A stretch of DNA of 64,000 bases from positions 248,001-312,000 of the forward strand of contig NZ_CP102592.1 of NCBI RefSeq assembly GCF_025666195.1. The letters run 5' to 3'. The stretch's first letter is position 1, and each line of letters starts with the position of its first letter. The position numbers and the translations under genes were made by a program. Under the pieces are notes generated by a model that saw nothing but the letters and a program-made list of their open reading frames with translations, made no database searches and was not told the DNA's origin. The stretch comes from Xanthomonas sp. CFBP 8443. GTDB lineage: Bacteria > Pseudomonadota > Gammaproteobacteria > Xanthomonadales > Xanthomonadaceae. Below are positions 1 through 11,598 of the stretch, in pieces.

Positions 1-18
1 TGGTGCAGGAGCGCTGAT

Positions 19-360
19 ATGGAAGTGCATTTCCTCAACGAACCGATCCAGGCGCTGTACTGGACCGGCCTGCACGTCACCGGCTGGAAGCTGATCGGCT
101 ACGTCGGCGCGCTGATGTTCGGCGGCCGCTGGCTGGTGCAGTTCGTCGCCTCCAAGCGCGCAGGCAAGCCGGTGATCCCGCGCATGTTCTGGTACATGAG
201 CGTGGTCGGCAGCCTGATGACGCTGAGCTACTTCCTGTTCTCAGCCAAGCAGGACTCGGTCGGCGTGCTGCAGAACCTGTTCCCCGCCTTCACCGCGTTC
301 TACAGCCTGTACCTGGACATCAAGCACCGCGGCTGGCACCGGGATCGCGCGTCGCATTGA
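19..360 (+). CDS. LAB_N-domain (lipid A biosynthesis N-terminal type) membrane protein
   Basis: This is a 113-aa protein with about three hydrophobic segments (near residues 22-42, 57-75 and 80-100). It matches the short stand-alone LAB_N family, named for the N-terminal membrane region of some lipid A disaccharide synthases; such proteins often sit next to polyprenyl-phosphate glycosyltransferases. The start is supported by AGGAG at 7-11, seven bases upstream. A TGA at 15-17 in another frame looks like the end of an upstream gene cut by the window edge. The role in envelope glycolipid metabolism is inferred from the family. Its last 42 codons are duplicated downstream (557-685), but this copy is intact. 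Confidence 0.85.
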   Translation: MEVHFLNEPIQALYWTGLHVTGWKLIGYVGALMFGGRWLVQFVASKRAGKPVIPRMFWYMSVVGSLMTLSYFLFSAKQDSVGVLQNLFPAFTAFYSLYLDIKHRGWHRDRASH

Positions 361-415
361 GGCTGGCGCGGTATGCACCGCCTCTCTCCGTGTTTCCATG
401 CAATCCATGCGGTCT

Positions 416-480
416 GTCGCGGCTGAAGCCGCTCCTACAGAAGAGCGGGTCATCCCTGTAGGAGCGGCTTCAGCCGCGGC
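416..480. repeat. REP pair (inverted), first copy
   Basis: Two REP elements of about 25 bases face each other: the reverse form at 416-440 and the forward form, containing GTAGGAGCGGCTTCAGCC, from 456. Together they can form a long hairpin. The pair belongs to the first unit of the tandem duplication. Confidence 0.9.
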
Positions 481-556
481 AGATTCTGTGAACGCGCCTT
501 CTCATCAGTGCGCAGGCACCCAGGCCGCATCCAATACTGGTAGTCGCCCAGACGCC

Positions 557-685
557 TTCCTGTTCTCGGCCAAGCAAGACTTGGTCGGCGTGCTGCAGAA
601 CCTGTTCCCCGCCTTTATCGCGTTCTACAGCCTATACCTGGACATCAAGCACCGCGGCTGGCACCGGGATCGCGCGTCGCATTGA
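557..685 (+). pseudogene. Duplicated 3' fragment of the LAB_N gene
   Basis: These 42 codons repeat the C-terminus of the upstream LAB_N protein with three conservative substitutions (S to L, T to I and similar) and end at the same stop. The fragment starts in the middle of a transmembrane segment and has no ribosome site of its own. An open frame can be extended upstream to about 398 through REP DNA, but that extension has no protein-like character. I read this as a non-functional remnant. Confidence 0.8.
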
Positions 686-740
686 GGCTGGCGCGGTATG
701 CACCGCCTCTCTCCGCGTCTGCGTGCGACCTTTGCGGTCT

Positions 741-805
741 GTCGCGGCTGAAGCCGCTCCTACAGAAGAGCAGGGCATCCCTGTAGGAGCGGCTTCAGCC
801 GCGAC
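741..805. repeat. REP pair (inverted), second copy
   Basis: The reverse REP lies at 741-765 and the forward REP at 781-805. The arrangement matches the pair at 416-480, from which it differs by a few bases. It lies directly downstream of the RAYT gene, the usual place for the REPs that a RAYT acts on. Confidence 0.9.
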
Positions 806-826
806 CGATTCTGTGAACGCGCGTTC

Positions 827-1309
827 TCACCGGTGCGCAGGCAGCCAGACCGCATCCCAATACGGGTAGTCGCCCAGGCGCCGGACCAGGCCGGCGCGCA
901 AGGGATTAGCGACGATGTAACGGGCTGCGGTCAGCATGTCGTCCTCGCGCCGCAGTGCACGGTCGTGAAAGCCCGGCGACCAGACCCTGCCACCGCGACC
1001 ACGTGCGCGATTCACTGCATGTGCGCATCGCCCCTTGGCGCGTTGCAGTGCTTCGGGCAGCGTCACGCCCGCGTGCAATTCGATCAGGCCATGCCAATGA
1101 TCAGGCATCAACACCCAGCACAGCAGCCGTACGTCTGGCCAGCTGTCCGGCGTGGCAAGGCAGGCCGCGGCGGCGCGCGCGCAACGCCAGTCCGAGAACA
1201 GCGGTGCACGTTGGAAGGTCACCATCGTCAACAGATAGATGCGTCCAAGTTCGTTATGGCGGCCGCGGCGCAATGCGGCGTGTCCTGCGGTATGAGTGAG
1301 TGGAGGCAT
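827..1309 (-). CDS. REP-associated tyrosine transposase (RAYT, Y1_Tnp family)
   Basis: This 160-aa protein of the IS200-like Y1 transposase superfamily is a single-strand endonuclease thought to mobilise REP elements. The metal-binding HuH motif is His-Trp-His at residues 71-73 (in PDHWHGL), and the likely nucleophile is Tyr131 in YIVANPLRAGL. The ATG at 1309 (MPPLTHTAG) is chosen; the frame stays open ten codons further upstream. REP pairs with the expected sequence flank its 3' end and recur through the window, which supports the assignment. The protein appears intact. Part of its 3' end is also present as a fragment at about 502-556. Confidence 0.88.
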   Translation of the reverse strand: MPPLTHTAGHAALRRGRHNELGRIYLLTMVTFQRAPLFSDWRCARAAAACLATPDSWPDVRLLCWVLMPDHWHGLIELHAGVTLPEALQRAKGRCAHAVNRARGRGGRVWSPGFHDRALRREDDMLTAARYIVANPLRAGLVRRLGDYPYWDAVWLPAHR

Positions 1310-1500
1310 GGCGTGTAGCGTGCTGGCATGAACGTGCAACGCCTATCGGCTGGAGTCTGTACGTCATGTCGGGAAATGCCTTGTGTTGCGCAGAGAGGCG
1401 CAGGCGTCGCCAGATCCATCGCACCAGGACTTCCGGCCCACCCCCCGCCACGCCCGGAATGCGATCATCGGGATCCTGTTCCCACTGCCTGTCGCCGCCC

Positions 1501-3333
1501 ATGCCGATCGCCAAGACCCCGCTGGCCGCTTCCCTGTTGCTCGCCCTCACGCTGGCCGCGCCGGCGCTGGCCGCGCCGTCAGCCGCAGCGCCGCCAGCGG
1601 CAGCCGCCGCTTCCGCCGCCGATGCTCGCTTCCAGGCCATCTACGAGAAGGAGTGGAAATGGCGGCAGGCGCAGGTCGGGCAGGCCGACGAGGACAGCGA
1701 CAGCAGCGGCGACAACCGGCAGCTGCCCGACGTCGGCGCGGCGGCGCAGGCGGCACGGCTGAAGGTATGGGAGGACGTGCTGCGCCAGCTCGGCGGCATC
1801 GACCCGGCGCAGCTGTCGGCCGACAACCAGGTCAACCTGGCGGTGTACCGCCCGCAGATCGAGAACCTTGCCGCCGCGGTGCGCCTGCGTGCCTATGAGA
1901 TGCCGTTCAATTCCGACAGCTCGTTCTGGTCGGACCTGGGCTTCATGGCGCGGCGCAGCTTGCGCACGCCGGCCGAATACCGCGCCTACATCGCGCGGCT
2001 CGACGACGTGCCGCGCTACTTCGCGCAGCAGACCGACAACATGCGCGCCGGGCTCAAGCGCGGCTTCAGCGTGCCGCGCGCGGTGCTGGAAGGCCGCGAC
2101 GGTTCGATCGCCGGCGTCGCCGAACTGAAGGATCCCACCGCCGCCACGCTGTACGCGCCGTTCAAGCAGCTGCCGGCGCAGATCCCGGCCGCCGAGCAGC
2201 AGGCGCTGCGCGAACAGGCGCAGGCGGCGGTCCGCGACAAGGTGATCCCAGCCTACGCGCAGCTGCTGGCCTTCTATCGCCAGGAATACGTGCCGCAGGC
2301 GCGCACCACGTTGGCCGCCGAAGCGATGCCCGACGGCAAGGCCTACTACCAGCAGCAGATCCGCGAATACACCACGCTGGAAATGAGTCCCGAGCAGATC
2401 CACCAGGTGGGCCTGCAGGAAGTGGCGCGGATCCAGAAGGAGATGGACGCGATCATCCGTCGGGTCGGCTTCAAGGCGCCGGCGGGCCAGCAGACGTTCC
2501 CGGCGTTCCTGCAGTTCCTGCGCAGCGATCCGCAGTTCTACGTCAAGACGCCGCAGGAACTGCTCGATCGCGCCGCGTGGATCGCCAAGCGCGTGGATGG
2601 CGAGGTCGGCAAGTTCATCGGCACGCTGCCACGCGGGCGCTTCACCATCGTGCCGGTGCCGGCCGACATCGCGCCGTTCTGGACCGCCGGCCGCGGCGGC
2701 GTCGGCACCTACTGGCTCAACACCTACGACCTGCCGTCGCGCCCACTGTACAACCTGCCGGCGCTGACCCTGCACGAATCCTCGCCCGGCCACTCGCTGC
2801 AGGGCGCGCTGGCCGAGGAGCAGGGCGCGCAGCCGGCGTTCCGCCGCGAGAACTACATCTCCGCCTACGGCGAGGGCTGGGCGCTGTACACCGAGAAGCT
2901 GGGCAAGGAGATGGGCATCTACGAGACCCCGTACGAGGATTTCGGCCGGCTCAGCTACGAGATGTGGCGTGCCTGCCGGCTGGTGATCGACACCGGCGTG
3001 CATCACAAGGGCTGGAGCCGCGAGCAGGCGCTGGCCTACCTGCGCGAACACACCGCGCTCAGCGAGCACGAGGTCACCACCGAAGTGGACCGCTACATCT
3101 CCTGGCCGGGCCAGGCGCTGAGCTACAAGCTCGGCGAGATCGCCATCGTCAAGCTACGCGCCGAGGCCGAGCGCGAACTGGGCGCGGACTTCGACATCAA
3201 GGCCTTCCACGATGCCGTGTTGAAGCAGGGCTCGGTGCCGCTGCCGGTCTTGCAGCACCAGGTGCGCGCGTTCATCGTTGAGAGCAAGCAGCAGGCCGCC
3301 GCGCGCAAGCCCGCCGCGACCAAGCCCGAATAA
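1501..3333 (+). CDS. Secreted DUF885 family protein (putative metallohydrolase)
   Basis: This is a 610-aa protein with an N-terminal signal peptide (hydrophobic stretch about residues 8-22, Ala-rich cleavage region). DUF885 proteins carry a zinc-peptidase-like HExxxGH motif, here HESSPGH at residues 425-431, followed by a conserved region around YGEGWALYTEKLG that supplies a further metal-ligand glutamate. The family is related to M32-like gluzincins, but its substrate is not established. The frame is open upstream to 1300, overlapping the RAYT start; the ATG at 1501 is preferred because it puts the signal peptide at the N-terminus. The gene stands alone. A hairpin at 3349-3369 could act as a terminator or processing site. 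Confidence 0.85.
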   Translation: MPIAKTPLAASLLLALTLAAPALAAPSAAAPPAAAAASAADARFQAIYEKEWKWRQAQVGQADEDSDSSGDNRQLPDVGAAAQAARLKVWEDVLRQLGGIDPAQLSADNQVNLAVYRPQIENLAAAVRLRAYEMPFNSDSSFWSDLGFMARRSLRTPAEYRAYIARLDDVPRYFAQQTDNMRAGLKRGFSVPRAVLEGRDGSIAGVAELKDPTAATLYAPFKQLPAQIPAAEQQALREQAQAAVRDKVIPAYAQLLAFYRQEYVPQARTTLAAEAMPDGKAYYQQQIREYTTLEMSPEQIHQVGLQEVARIQKEMDAIIRRVGFKAPAGQQTFPAFLQFLRSDPQFYVKTPQELLDRAAWIAKRVDGEVGKFIGTLPRGRFTIVPVPADIAPFWTAGRGGVGTYWLNTYDLPSRPLYNLPALTLHESSPGHSLQGALAEEQGAQPAFRRENYISAYGEGWALYTEKLGKEMGIYETPYEDFGRLSYEMWRACRLVIDTGVHHKGWSREQALAYLREHTALSEHEVTTEVDRYISWPGQALSYKLGEIAIVKLRAEAERELGADFDIKAFHDAVLKQGSVPLPVLQHQVRAFIVESKQQAAARKPAATKPE

Positions 3334-3691
3334 TCGCCGCGCGCTCTTCCTTCTCCCATCAGGAGAAGGTGGCGCGAAGCGCCGGATGAGGGTACGACCG
3401 CCAGCACAGCGTGGGAGTGCATCGGCCAGTTACGGATGAGGGTACGACCGCTAGCAAGGCATGGACGATAGCCGCAATGCCGGATAGAGGTGCGACCGCC
3501 AGGGTGCGACCGCTACCTAAGAAGCGGTGAACCGCCAGCGCGCGAGCGCAAACGAGGCGGCGACCGCCAGCGCTTGATCAGGCGACGACCAGCGGCGCTA
3601 CATGAGGCCGCGCCCGTCGCCGCTCAATCCGCGCTCACCTCGTTTCCCCTCTGCGATTGTGTAACCCCGCCCGCATCGCTAGGCTGGCGCC
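3334..3691. repeat. Non-coding stretch with hairpin and short direct repeats
   Basis: I see no gene here. A stem-loop lies at 3349-3369 (CCTTCTCC/GGAGAAGG arms). Three imperfect direct repeats beginning GGATGAGGGTACGACCGC start at 3384, 3434 and 3482 (the last as GGATAGAGGTGCGACCGC), spaced about 50 bases. The last 100 bases before 3692 should hold the promoter of the czc block; I could not fix -35/-10 elements with confidence. Confidence 0.6.
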
Positions 3692-4060
3692 ATGTCCATC
3701 CGCCGTGCCCACCTGCTGCACCCGCTGCTGCGCCTGACGGTGCTGGCGCTGCTGGCGCTGAGCGTGCTGGTGGCGCCGGTGGCCTGCGCGTTGGGCGACG
3801 TGCACGCGCTGGCGCACGGCCAGGCGCATGTGGACGAAGACGCGTCGCACCACGCCGATGGCGAGGATGAACGCGATGGCGCCGGCTTGATGCATGCGCT
3901 GATGCACAGTGGCTATTGCCACGGACAGAGCCCGGCGCTGCTGCCGGCGCTGGCCTGGCAGGGAGTGCCGTTGCCGGCGCAGCTGCGCCCGGCCGCCGGG
4001 CACCAGGACTACCGCTCGCACCTGCTGGATACCCTGTTGCGGCCTCCGATCGCGGCTTGA
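3692..4060 (+). CDS. Small exported His-rich protein upstream of czcC (CzcI/DUF2946-like)
   Basis: This 122-aa protein has a signal-like hydrophobic segment at about residues 12-32 and then a His/Asp-rich stretch (HALAHGQAHVDEDASHHADG) that could bind metal. Small periplasmic proteins of this kind precede CzcCBA-type operons in many proteobacteria (CzcI in Cupriavidus). Its end lies 55 bases before czcC, so it is probably the first gene of the operon. There is no clear Shine-Dalgarno sequence. A role in metal sensing or modulation is inferred from position and composition. Confidence 0.7.
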   Translation: MSIRRAHLLHPLLRLTVLALLALSVLVAPVACALGDVHALAHGQAHVDEDASHHADGEDERDGAGLMHALMHSGYCHGQSPALLPALAWQGVPLPAQLRPAAGHQDYRSHLLDTLLRPPIAA

Positions 4061-4115
4061 TGCACCGCCGGCGCCTGCCGGCCCGTCCATCGATCCCCGA
4101 ATCCGGAGAAGTCCC

Positions 4116-5387
4116 ATGTGGTTGCGACTGGCGGCTGTTGCCGCCTTCGCGGTCGCGCCCTGCGCGTGGGCGCAGGCCGTGCCGCCCGATGCTGTGCTCA
4201 CCCTGGACGACGCCGTTGCCCGCGTCGCCCGCTCCCATCCCGATCTGCGCCTGGCCGACGGCCAGCGCCGCGTGCTCGCCGCCGAGGCCGAGCGCGACGC
4301 GCTGCGCCCGCCGCTGCGCCTGGGCGCCGAACTGGAGAACGCCTTCGGCAGTGGCGATGCGCGCGGCCTGGACCAGGCCGAGCTGACCGTCAGCCTGGCC
4401 GGCGTGCTCGAGCGCGGCGGCAAGCTCGACGCGCGCCGCACCCTGGCGCAGGCGCGCATCGACGCGCTGGCGCCGCAGCGCGAACTGGCGCGGTTGGACC
4501 TGCTCGCCGAGGTCGCGCGCCGCTATCTGGCGATCGCCGCGGCGGCGCAGCGTCAGGCCATCGCCAGCGCCGACCTGGCCCAGCGCCAGCGTACCGTCGC
4601 CGCGGCGCGGCAGCGGCTGCAGGCCGGCGCCTCGCCCGAATCGGTGCTGTTGACCGCGCAGGCACTGCAGGCCCGCGCGGAGCTGGACCGCGACCGCGCG
4701 CAGCAGGAACACGACGCCGCCCGCCGCCATCTGTCGGTGCTGTGGGGCGAGCGCGATCCCGCGTTCGCGCGCGTGGTCGGCGATCCGCTGGCGCTGCCGG
4801 CGGTGCCCGACTTCGGCGCACTGGCCGCGCTGCTCGACGCGACCCCGGAACTGGCGCGCTTCGTCGGCGAGGCGCGCGTGCGCGAGGCGCGGTTGCGCCT
4901 GGCGCGCAGCCAGGCGCGGCCCGACCTGGACTGGCAGTTCGGCGTGCGCCGGCTGCAGGACGGCGACGCCACCGCCCTGGTCGCCGGGATTTCGCTGCCG
5001 TTGGGCAGCGCGGCGCGCGCGCAGCCGGAGATCCGTGCCGCCGAGGCCGAGCGTGACCTGCTCGGCGTGGAGCGCGAGGCGCAGGCCTTGGCGCTGTATT
5101 CCACGCTCGCCGACGCGCACGGCCGCTACCGCGCCGCGCAGCTGGAAGTGGCGCGCATGCGCGAGGACGTGCTGCCGAAACTGACCCGCGCCGAGGCCGC
5201 CGCCGAGCGCGCCTATCGCGGCGGCGCGATCAGCTATCTGGAGTGGGCGCAGCTGCAGGCCCAGCACGGCGATGCGCGGCGGCAGCAGCTCGCCGCCGCG
5301 ATCGAGGCGCAGACCGCGCTGATCGAGATCCAGCGCCTGACCGGACAGCCGTTCGTGGTCGCGGGCGCCGCGCAGGTGGCGCGATGA
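4116..5387 (+). CDS. czcC: CzcC-type outer-membrane factor of a heavy-metal RND efflux pump
   Basis: This is a 423-aa TolC/OEP-family protein. The signal peptide covers about residues 1-20 (MWLRLAAVAAFAVAPCAWA). The rest is the long Ala/Arg/Glu-rich helical repeat typical of outer-membrane efflux proteins. The ATG at 4116 has GGAG at 4104-4107 upstream. It forms the outer-membrane channel for CzcA/CzcB and sends Co/Zn/Cd-type cations out of the cell. The stop overlaps an in-frame ATG at 5384 that opens into the next gene (see findings). The metal specificity cannot be read from the sequence. Confidence 0.88.
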   Translation: MWLRLAAVAAFAVAPCAWAQAVPPDAVLTLDDAVARVARSHPDLRLADGQRRVLAAEAERDALRPPLRLGAELENAFGSGDARGLDQAELTVSLAGVLERGGKLDARRTLAQARIDALAPQRELARLDLLAEVARRYLAIAAAAQRQAIASADLAQRQRTVAAARQRLQAGASPESVLLTAQALQARAELDRDRAQQEHDAARRHLSVLWGERDPAFARVVGDPLALPAVPDFGALAALLDATPELARFVGEARVREARLRLARSQARPDLDWQFGVRRLQDGDATALVAGISLPLGSAARAQPEIRAAEAERDLLGVEREAQALALYSTLADAHGRYRAAQLEVARMREDVLPKLTRAEAAAERAYRGGAISYLEWAQLQAQHGDARRQQLAAAIEAQTALIEIQRLTGQPFVVAGAAQVAR

Positions 5388-5869
5388 GCCGTTCGCTGCT
5401 GTTGCGCATCCGCCACGCGCTGGCTGCACTCACCGCACCGACGCGCAGATATCTGTTGCCGTGGTCCGCGCGGCAAGGCGTCGGCAGCGTCACGCGTGCC
5501 TCGTGCCGCCGGTTGCGGACCAGCGCGACCGGCCGCGTTGCAGCTGCACTATGCCGCGCGCTGCGCCAGCACCGTGAGCGGCATGCAGCGATGAGGCTGC
5601 GCGTCGCGCCGGCCGATTCCGGCCGTGCTGCGGGGACGGCGAGGGCCATCGTCGATCGCAAGTGGCCGCCGCCGGCCATGCCGCCGCGCGACGGGACGCG
5701 CGGCTTGCTCGACTCCAGCAGGAACACCGCGTCGAGCGGATTGTGTCCGGCCACCGGCAGCGTGCCGAGCAGCGCGCCGCGCACGCCGCGCCTGCGAATG
5801 CCATCGCTTCCGACCCCCCTTCTCCCGACGCCTGGCGCCCGCCGCCGGCGTCTTTCAGGACTGCCTACG
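5388..5869. other. 482-base gap between czcC and czcB, frame open throughout
   Basis: There is no recognisable gene. An ATG at 5384 overlapping the czcC stop is in frame with czcB and has no stop before it, which would add about 162 residues to CzcB. The residues are Arg/Ala/Pro-rich with no resemblance to a CzcB N-terminus, and a lipoprotein signal begins at 5870, so I treat it as spacer. No REP was found here. Confidence 0.5.
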
Positions 5870-7141
5870 ATGAACTTCAGATCTGCCGCGCTGATCGCGC
5901 CGCTGTTGCTTGGACTGCTGCTCGGCGGTTGCGCCGGCGCCGGTGACGACGCCAGCCACGACGACGCCGACGCGCATGGCGAGGCCGGCGACGCCCACGC
6001 CGAGGAGGCGCGCAAGGGCGCGCACGGCGGCCGCCTGCTCGAGCAGGGCGGCTACGCGGTCGAACTGGCGATCGCCGAAGATGGCACGCCGCCGGCCTAC
6101 CAGGCTTGGTTGTACCGCGACGACAAGCCGTTGCCGCCCGGCGCCGGCAGCGTCGAGGTGCAGCTCCAGCGCCTGGGCGGCGTCGCCGAGACGCATCGCC
6201 TGCGCGCGCGCGACGACGGCAGCCTGCTGGCCGACAGCGTGGTGTACGAGCCGCATTCGTTCGACGTGCAGGTGCGCGCCACGGTCCAGGGCAAGGCGCT
6301 GCGCTGGACCTATCCCAGCTACGAAGGCCGTACCGAGATCGCGGCGAAGATCGCCGCCGATGCCGGCATCCGCGTCGCGCCGGTCGGCCCGGGCAGCATC
6401 GCCGACGAGCACGAGGTGCAGGGCCTGCTGACCCCGGCCGAAGGCGCGCAGGCGCAGGCCACCGCGCGCTTCCCCGGTCCGGTGCGCAGCCTGCGCGCCA
6501 ACGTCGGCGACCGCGTGCGCGCGGGCCAGGCGCTGGCCACGGTGGAGAGCAACCTGAGCCTGACCAGCTACACCGTCGTCGCGCCGATCGCCGGCACGGT
6601 GCTGGCGCGCAATGCCAGCGTGGGCAGCGCAGCCAGCGAAGGCCAGGCGCTGTTCGAGATCGCCGACCTGTCCACGCTGTGGGTGGACCTGCACATCTTC
6701 GGCGCCGACGCCGGCCACATCGCCGCCGGCGCGCCGGTGACGGTGACCCGGATCAGCGACGGCACGGTCGCGCAGACCACGCTGGAGCGCGTGCTGCCGG
6801 GCACCGCCACCGCCAGCCAGAGCACGGTGGCGCGCGCGGTGCTGCGCAACGACGACGGCCTGTGGCGGCCGGGCTCGGCGGTGAAGGCGCGGGTGACGGT
6901 GGCGCAGCAGCCGGCCGAACTGGTGGTGCCGGTGGCCGCCTTGCAGACCTTCCGCGATTGGGAGGTGGCGTTCGTGCGCGTGGGCGATACCTACGAAGTG
7001 CGGCCGCTGCAACTCGGCGCGCGCGATGCGCGCCAGGTGCAGGTGCTGTCCGGGCTGAAGGCCGGCGATCAGGTTGTGGTTGAGCAGAGTTATCTGGTCA
7101 AGGCGGACATCGAGAAGTCGGGGGCATCGCATGATCATTGA
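5870..7141 (+). CDS. czcB: CzcB-type periplasmic adaptor lipoprotein (HlyD/MFP family)
   Basis: This 423-aa protein has a lipoprotein signal: hydrophobic residues 9-18 followed by the lipobox LLGGC. Next comes a His/Asp/Glu-rich linker (about residues 25-50) that could bind metal, then a barrel-sandwich (biotinyl-lipoyl-like) domain and beta-barrel typical of HME-RND adaptors. It ends SGASHDH, again with histidines. It links CzcA to CzcC. The start at 5870 is set by the lipoprotein signal, although the frame is open far upstream. An inverted REP pair separates it from czcA. Confidence 0.88.
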   Translation: MNFRSAALIAPLLLGLLLGGCAGAGDDASHDDADAHGEAGDAHAEEARKGAHGGRLLEQGGYAVELAIAEDGTPPAYQAWLYRDDKPLPPGAGSVEVQLQRLGGVAETHRLRARDDGSLLADSVVYEPHSFDVQVRATVQGKALRWTYPSYEGRTEIAAKIAADAGIRVAPVGPGSIADEHEVQGLLTPAEGAQAQATARFPGPVRSLRANVGDRVRAGQALATVESNLSLTSYTVVAPIAGTVLARNASVGSAASEGQALFEIADLSTLWVDLHIFGADAGHIAAGAPVTVTRISDGTVAQTTLERVLPGTATASQSTVARAVLRNDDGLWRPGSAVKARVTVAQQPAELVVPVAALQTFRDWEVAFVRVGDTYEVRPLQLGARDARQVQVLSGLKAGDQVVVEQSYLVKADIEKSGASHDH

Positions 7142-7165
7142 ACTGCGCACCGCGCCCCGGCCCCC

Positions 7166-10506
<3,341 letters not shown>

Positions 10507-10509
10507 GCC

Positions 10510-11175
10510 ATGGCCGACAGTTGCTGCGGGTGCGGCAAGACCGTGGACGTGGCGGCGCTGCACGCCCGCCAACGCCGCGTGCTGTGGTGGGTGCTGGCGA
10601 TCAACGCCGGCACCTTCGCGATGATGCTGGGCAGCGCCTGGCACAGCGGCTCGGCCTCGCTGCTGTCCGGCAGCCTGGACAACCTCGGCGACGCGTTGAC
10701 CTATGCGCTGAGCCTGGCGGTGGTGGGCGCGAGCCTGGCGGCGAAGGCGCGCGTGGCGCTGCTCAAGGCCGCGCTGATCCTGGCCGCGGCGCTGGCGGTG
10801 GCCGCCGGCATCGGCTGGAAGCTGCTGCACCCGCAGCTGCCGCTGTTCGAGAGCATGGGCGTGGCCGCGGCGTTGAACCTGGCCGCCAACCTGCTGTGCC
10901 TGCGCCTGCTGTGGCCGTACCGTCGCGGCGACATCAACCTGGCCTCGGCCTGGGCCTGCTCGCTCAACGACGTCTACGAGGGCGGCGCGGTGATCCTGGC
11001 CAGCGTCGCGGTGTGGGCGTTCGGCGCAGGCTGGCCGGACCTGCTGATCGCCGCAGCGCTGTTGCTGCTGTTCCTGCGCTCGGCCTGGCGGGTGGCTCGG
11101 CGTGCCTGGGCGGAACTGCGCCAGGCCCGCGCGCTGCCGGTAAGTGCTTGCGACACAAGGGAAAGCCGTGCATAA
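10510..11175 (+). CDS. Cation diffusion facilitator (CDF) transporter with Cys-rich N-terminus
   Basis: This 221-aa membrane protein has about six hydrophobic segments. The motifs SLDNLGD (about residues 57-63) and SLNDVYEG resemble the paired metal-binding transmembrane motifs of CDF proteins. The N-terminus carries Cys5, Cys6 and Cys8 (CCGCG), a likely metal-binding site. There is no long C-terminal cytoplasmic domain, so it is shorter than the usual 300 aa. It starts three bases after czcA, making it the last gene of the metal-efflux operon. It is expected to move cations from cytoplasm to periplasm, where CzcCBA could take over. Confidence 0.82.
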   Translation: MADSCCGCGKTVDVAALHARQRRVLWWVLAINAGTFAMMLGSAWHSGSASLLSGSLDNLGDALTYALSLAVVGASLAAKARVALLKAALILAAALAVAAGIGWKLLHPQLPLFESMGVAAALNLAANLLCLRLLWPYRRGDINLASAWACSLNDVYEGGAVILASVAVWAFGAGWPDLLIAAALLLLFLRSAWRVARRAWAELRQARALPVSACDTRESRA

Positions 11176-11176
11176 T
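11148..11176 (+). promoter_or_regulatory. Sigma70 promoter of rpmB-rpmG
   Basis: TTGCGA at 11148-11153 and CATAAT at 11171-11176 are separated by exactly 17 bases. The promoter overlaps the end of the CDF gene and leaves a leader of about 165 bases before rpmB. Confidence 0.75.
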
Positions 11177-11348
11177 GCGCGGCTCGCTGTGCCCGGCTCC
11201 GGTCGGAACGGCGGCCGGATACGCGATCTCCGGTCGGCCTTCCCCAGCGTAACTGCTTGATTTCCCACGTCGCGTGGTGGCCCGCAAGGCTGCCGGGGCC
11301 GCCGTCTCCCAGGCTATGGGCGACTCAAACTTTCTATCGAGGTGCGTA

Positions 11349-11585
11349 ATGTCCCGCGTATGCCAAGTGTCCGGCAAGCGTGTGCAGACGGGTAACAACG
11401 TCTCCCACGCCAACAACAGAACCCGTCGCCGCTTCCTGCCCAACCTGCACGAGCGCCGCTTCTGGGTCGCCAGCGAGAACCGCTGGATCAAGCTCCGTGT
11501 TTCCGCGCATGCGTTGCGCACCATCGACAAGAACGGGATCGATGCCGTTCTGAAAGAGCTGCGCGCGCGCGGCGAAAAGGTCTGA
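11349..11585 (+). CDS. rpmB: 50S ribosomal protein L28
   Basis: This 78-aa protein starts [20 protein letters not shown], characteristic of bacterial L28, and is rich in Arg and Lys as expected for an rRNA-binding protein of the large subunit. It has the usual length. It is followed after 13 bases by rpmG, the conserved rpmBG pair, and is expressed from the promoter at 11148-11176. It contains a single Cys near the N-terminus rather than a complete zinc ribbon. Confidence 0.97.
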   Translation: MSRVCQVSGKRVQTGNNVSHANNRTRRRFLPNLHERRFWVASENRWIKLRVSAHALRTIDKNGIDAVLKELRARGEKV

Positions 11586-11598
11586 GGAGTAAACAATC

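Larger units (their letters stand above)
232..882. repeat. Tandem duplication, about 325 bp x 2
   Basis: Bases 232-556 and 557-882 align over their whole length with roughly 10% mismatches and a one-base indel. Each copy holds the 3' end of the LAB_N gene, an inverted REP pair and the 3' end of the RAYT gene. The junction at 556/557 joins RAYT sequence directly to the middle of the LAB_N gene. The complete genes lie outside, one on each side, so the event produced two internal gene fragments. Confidence 0.9.
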
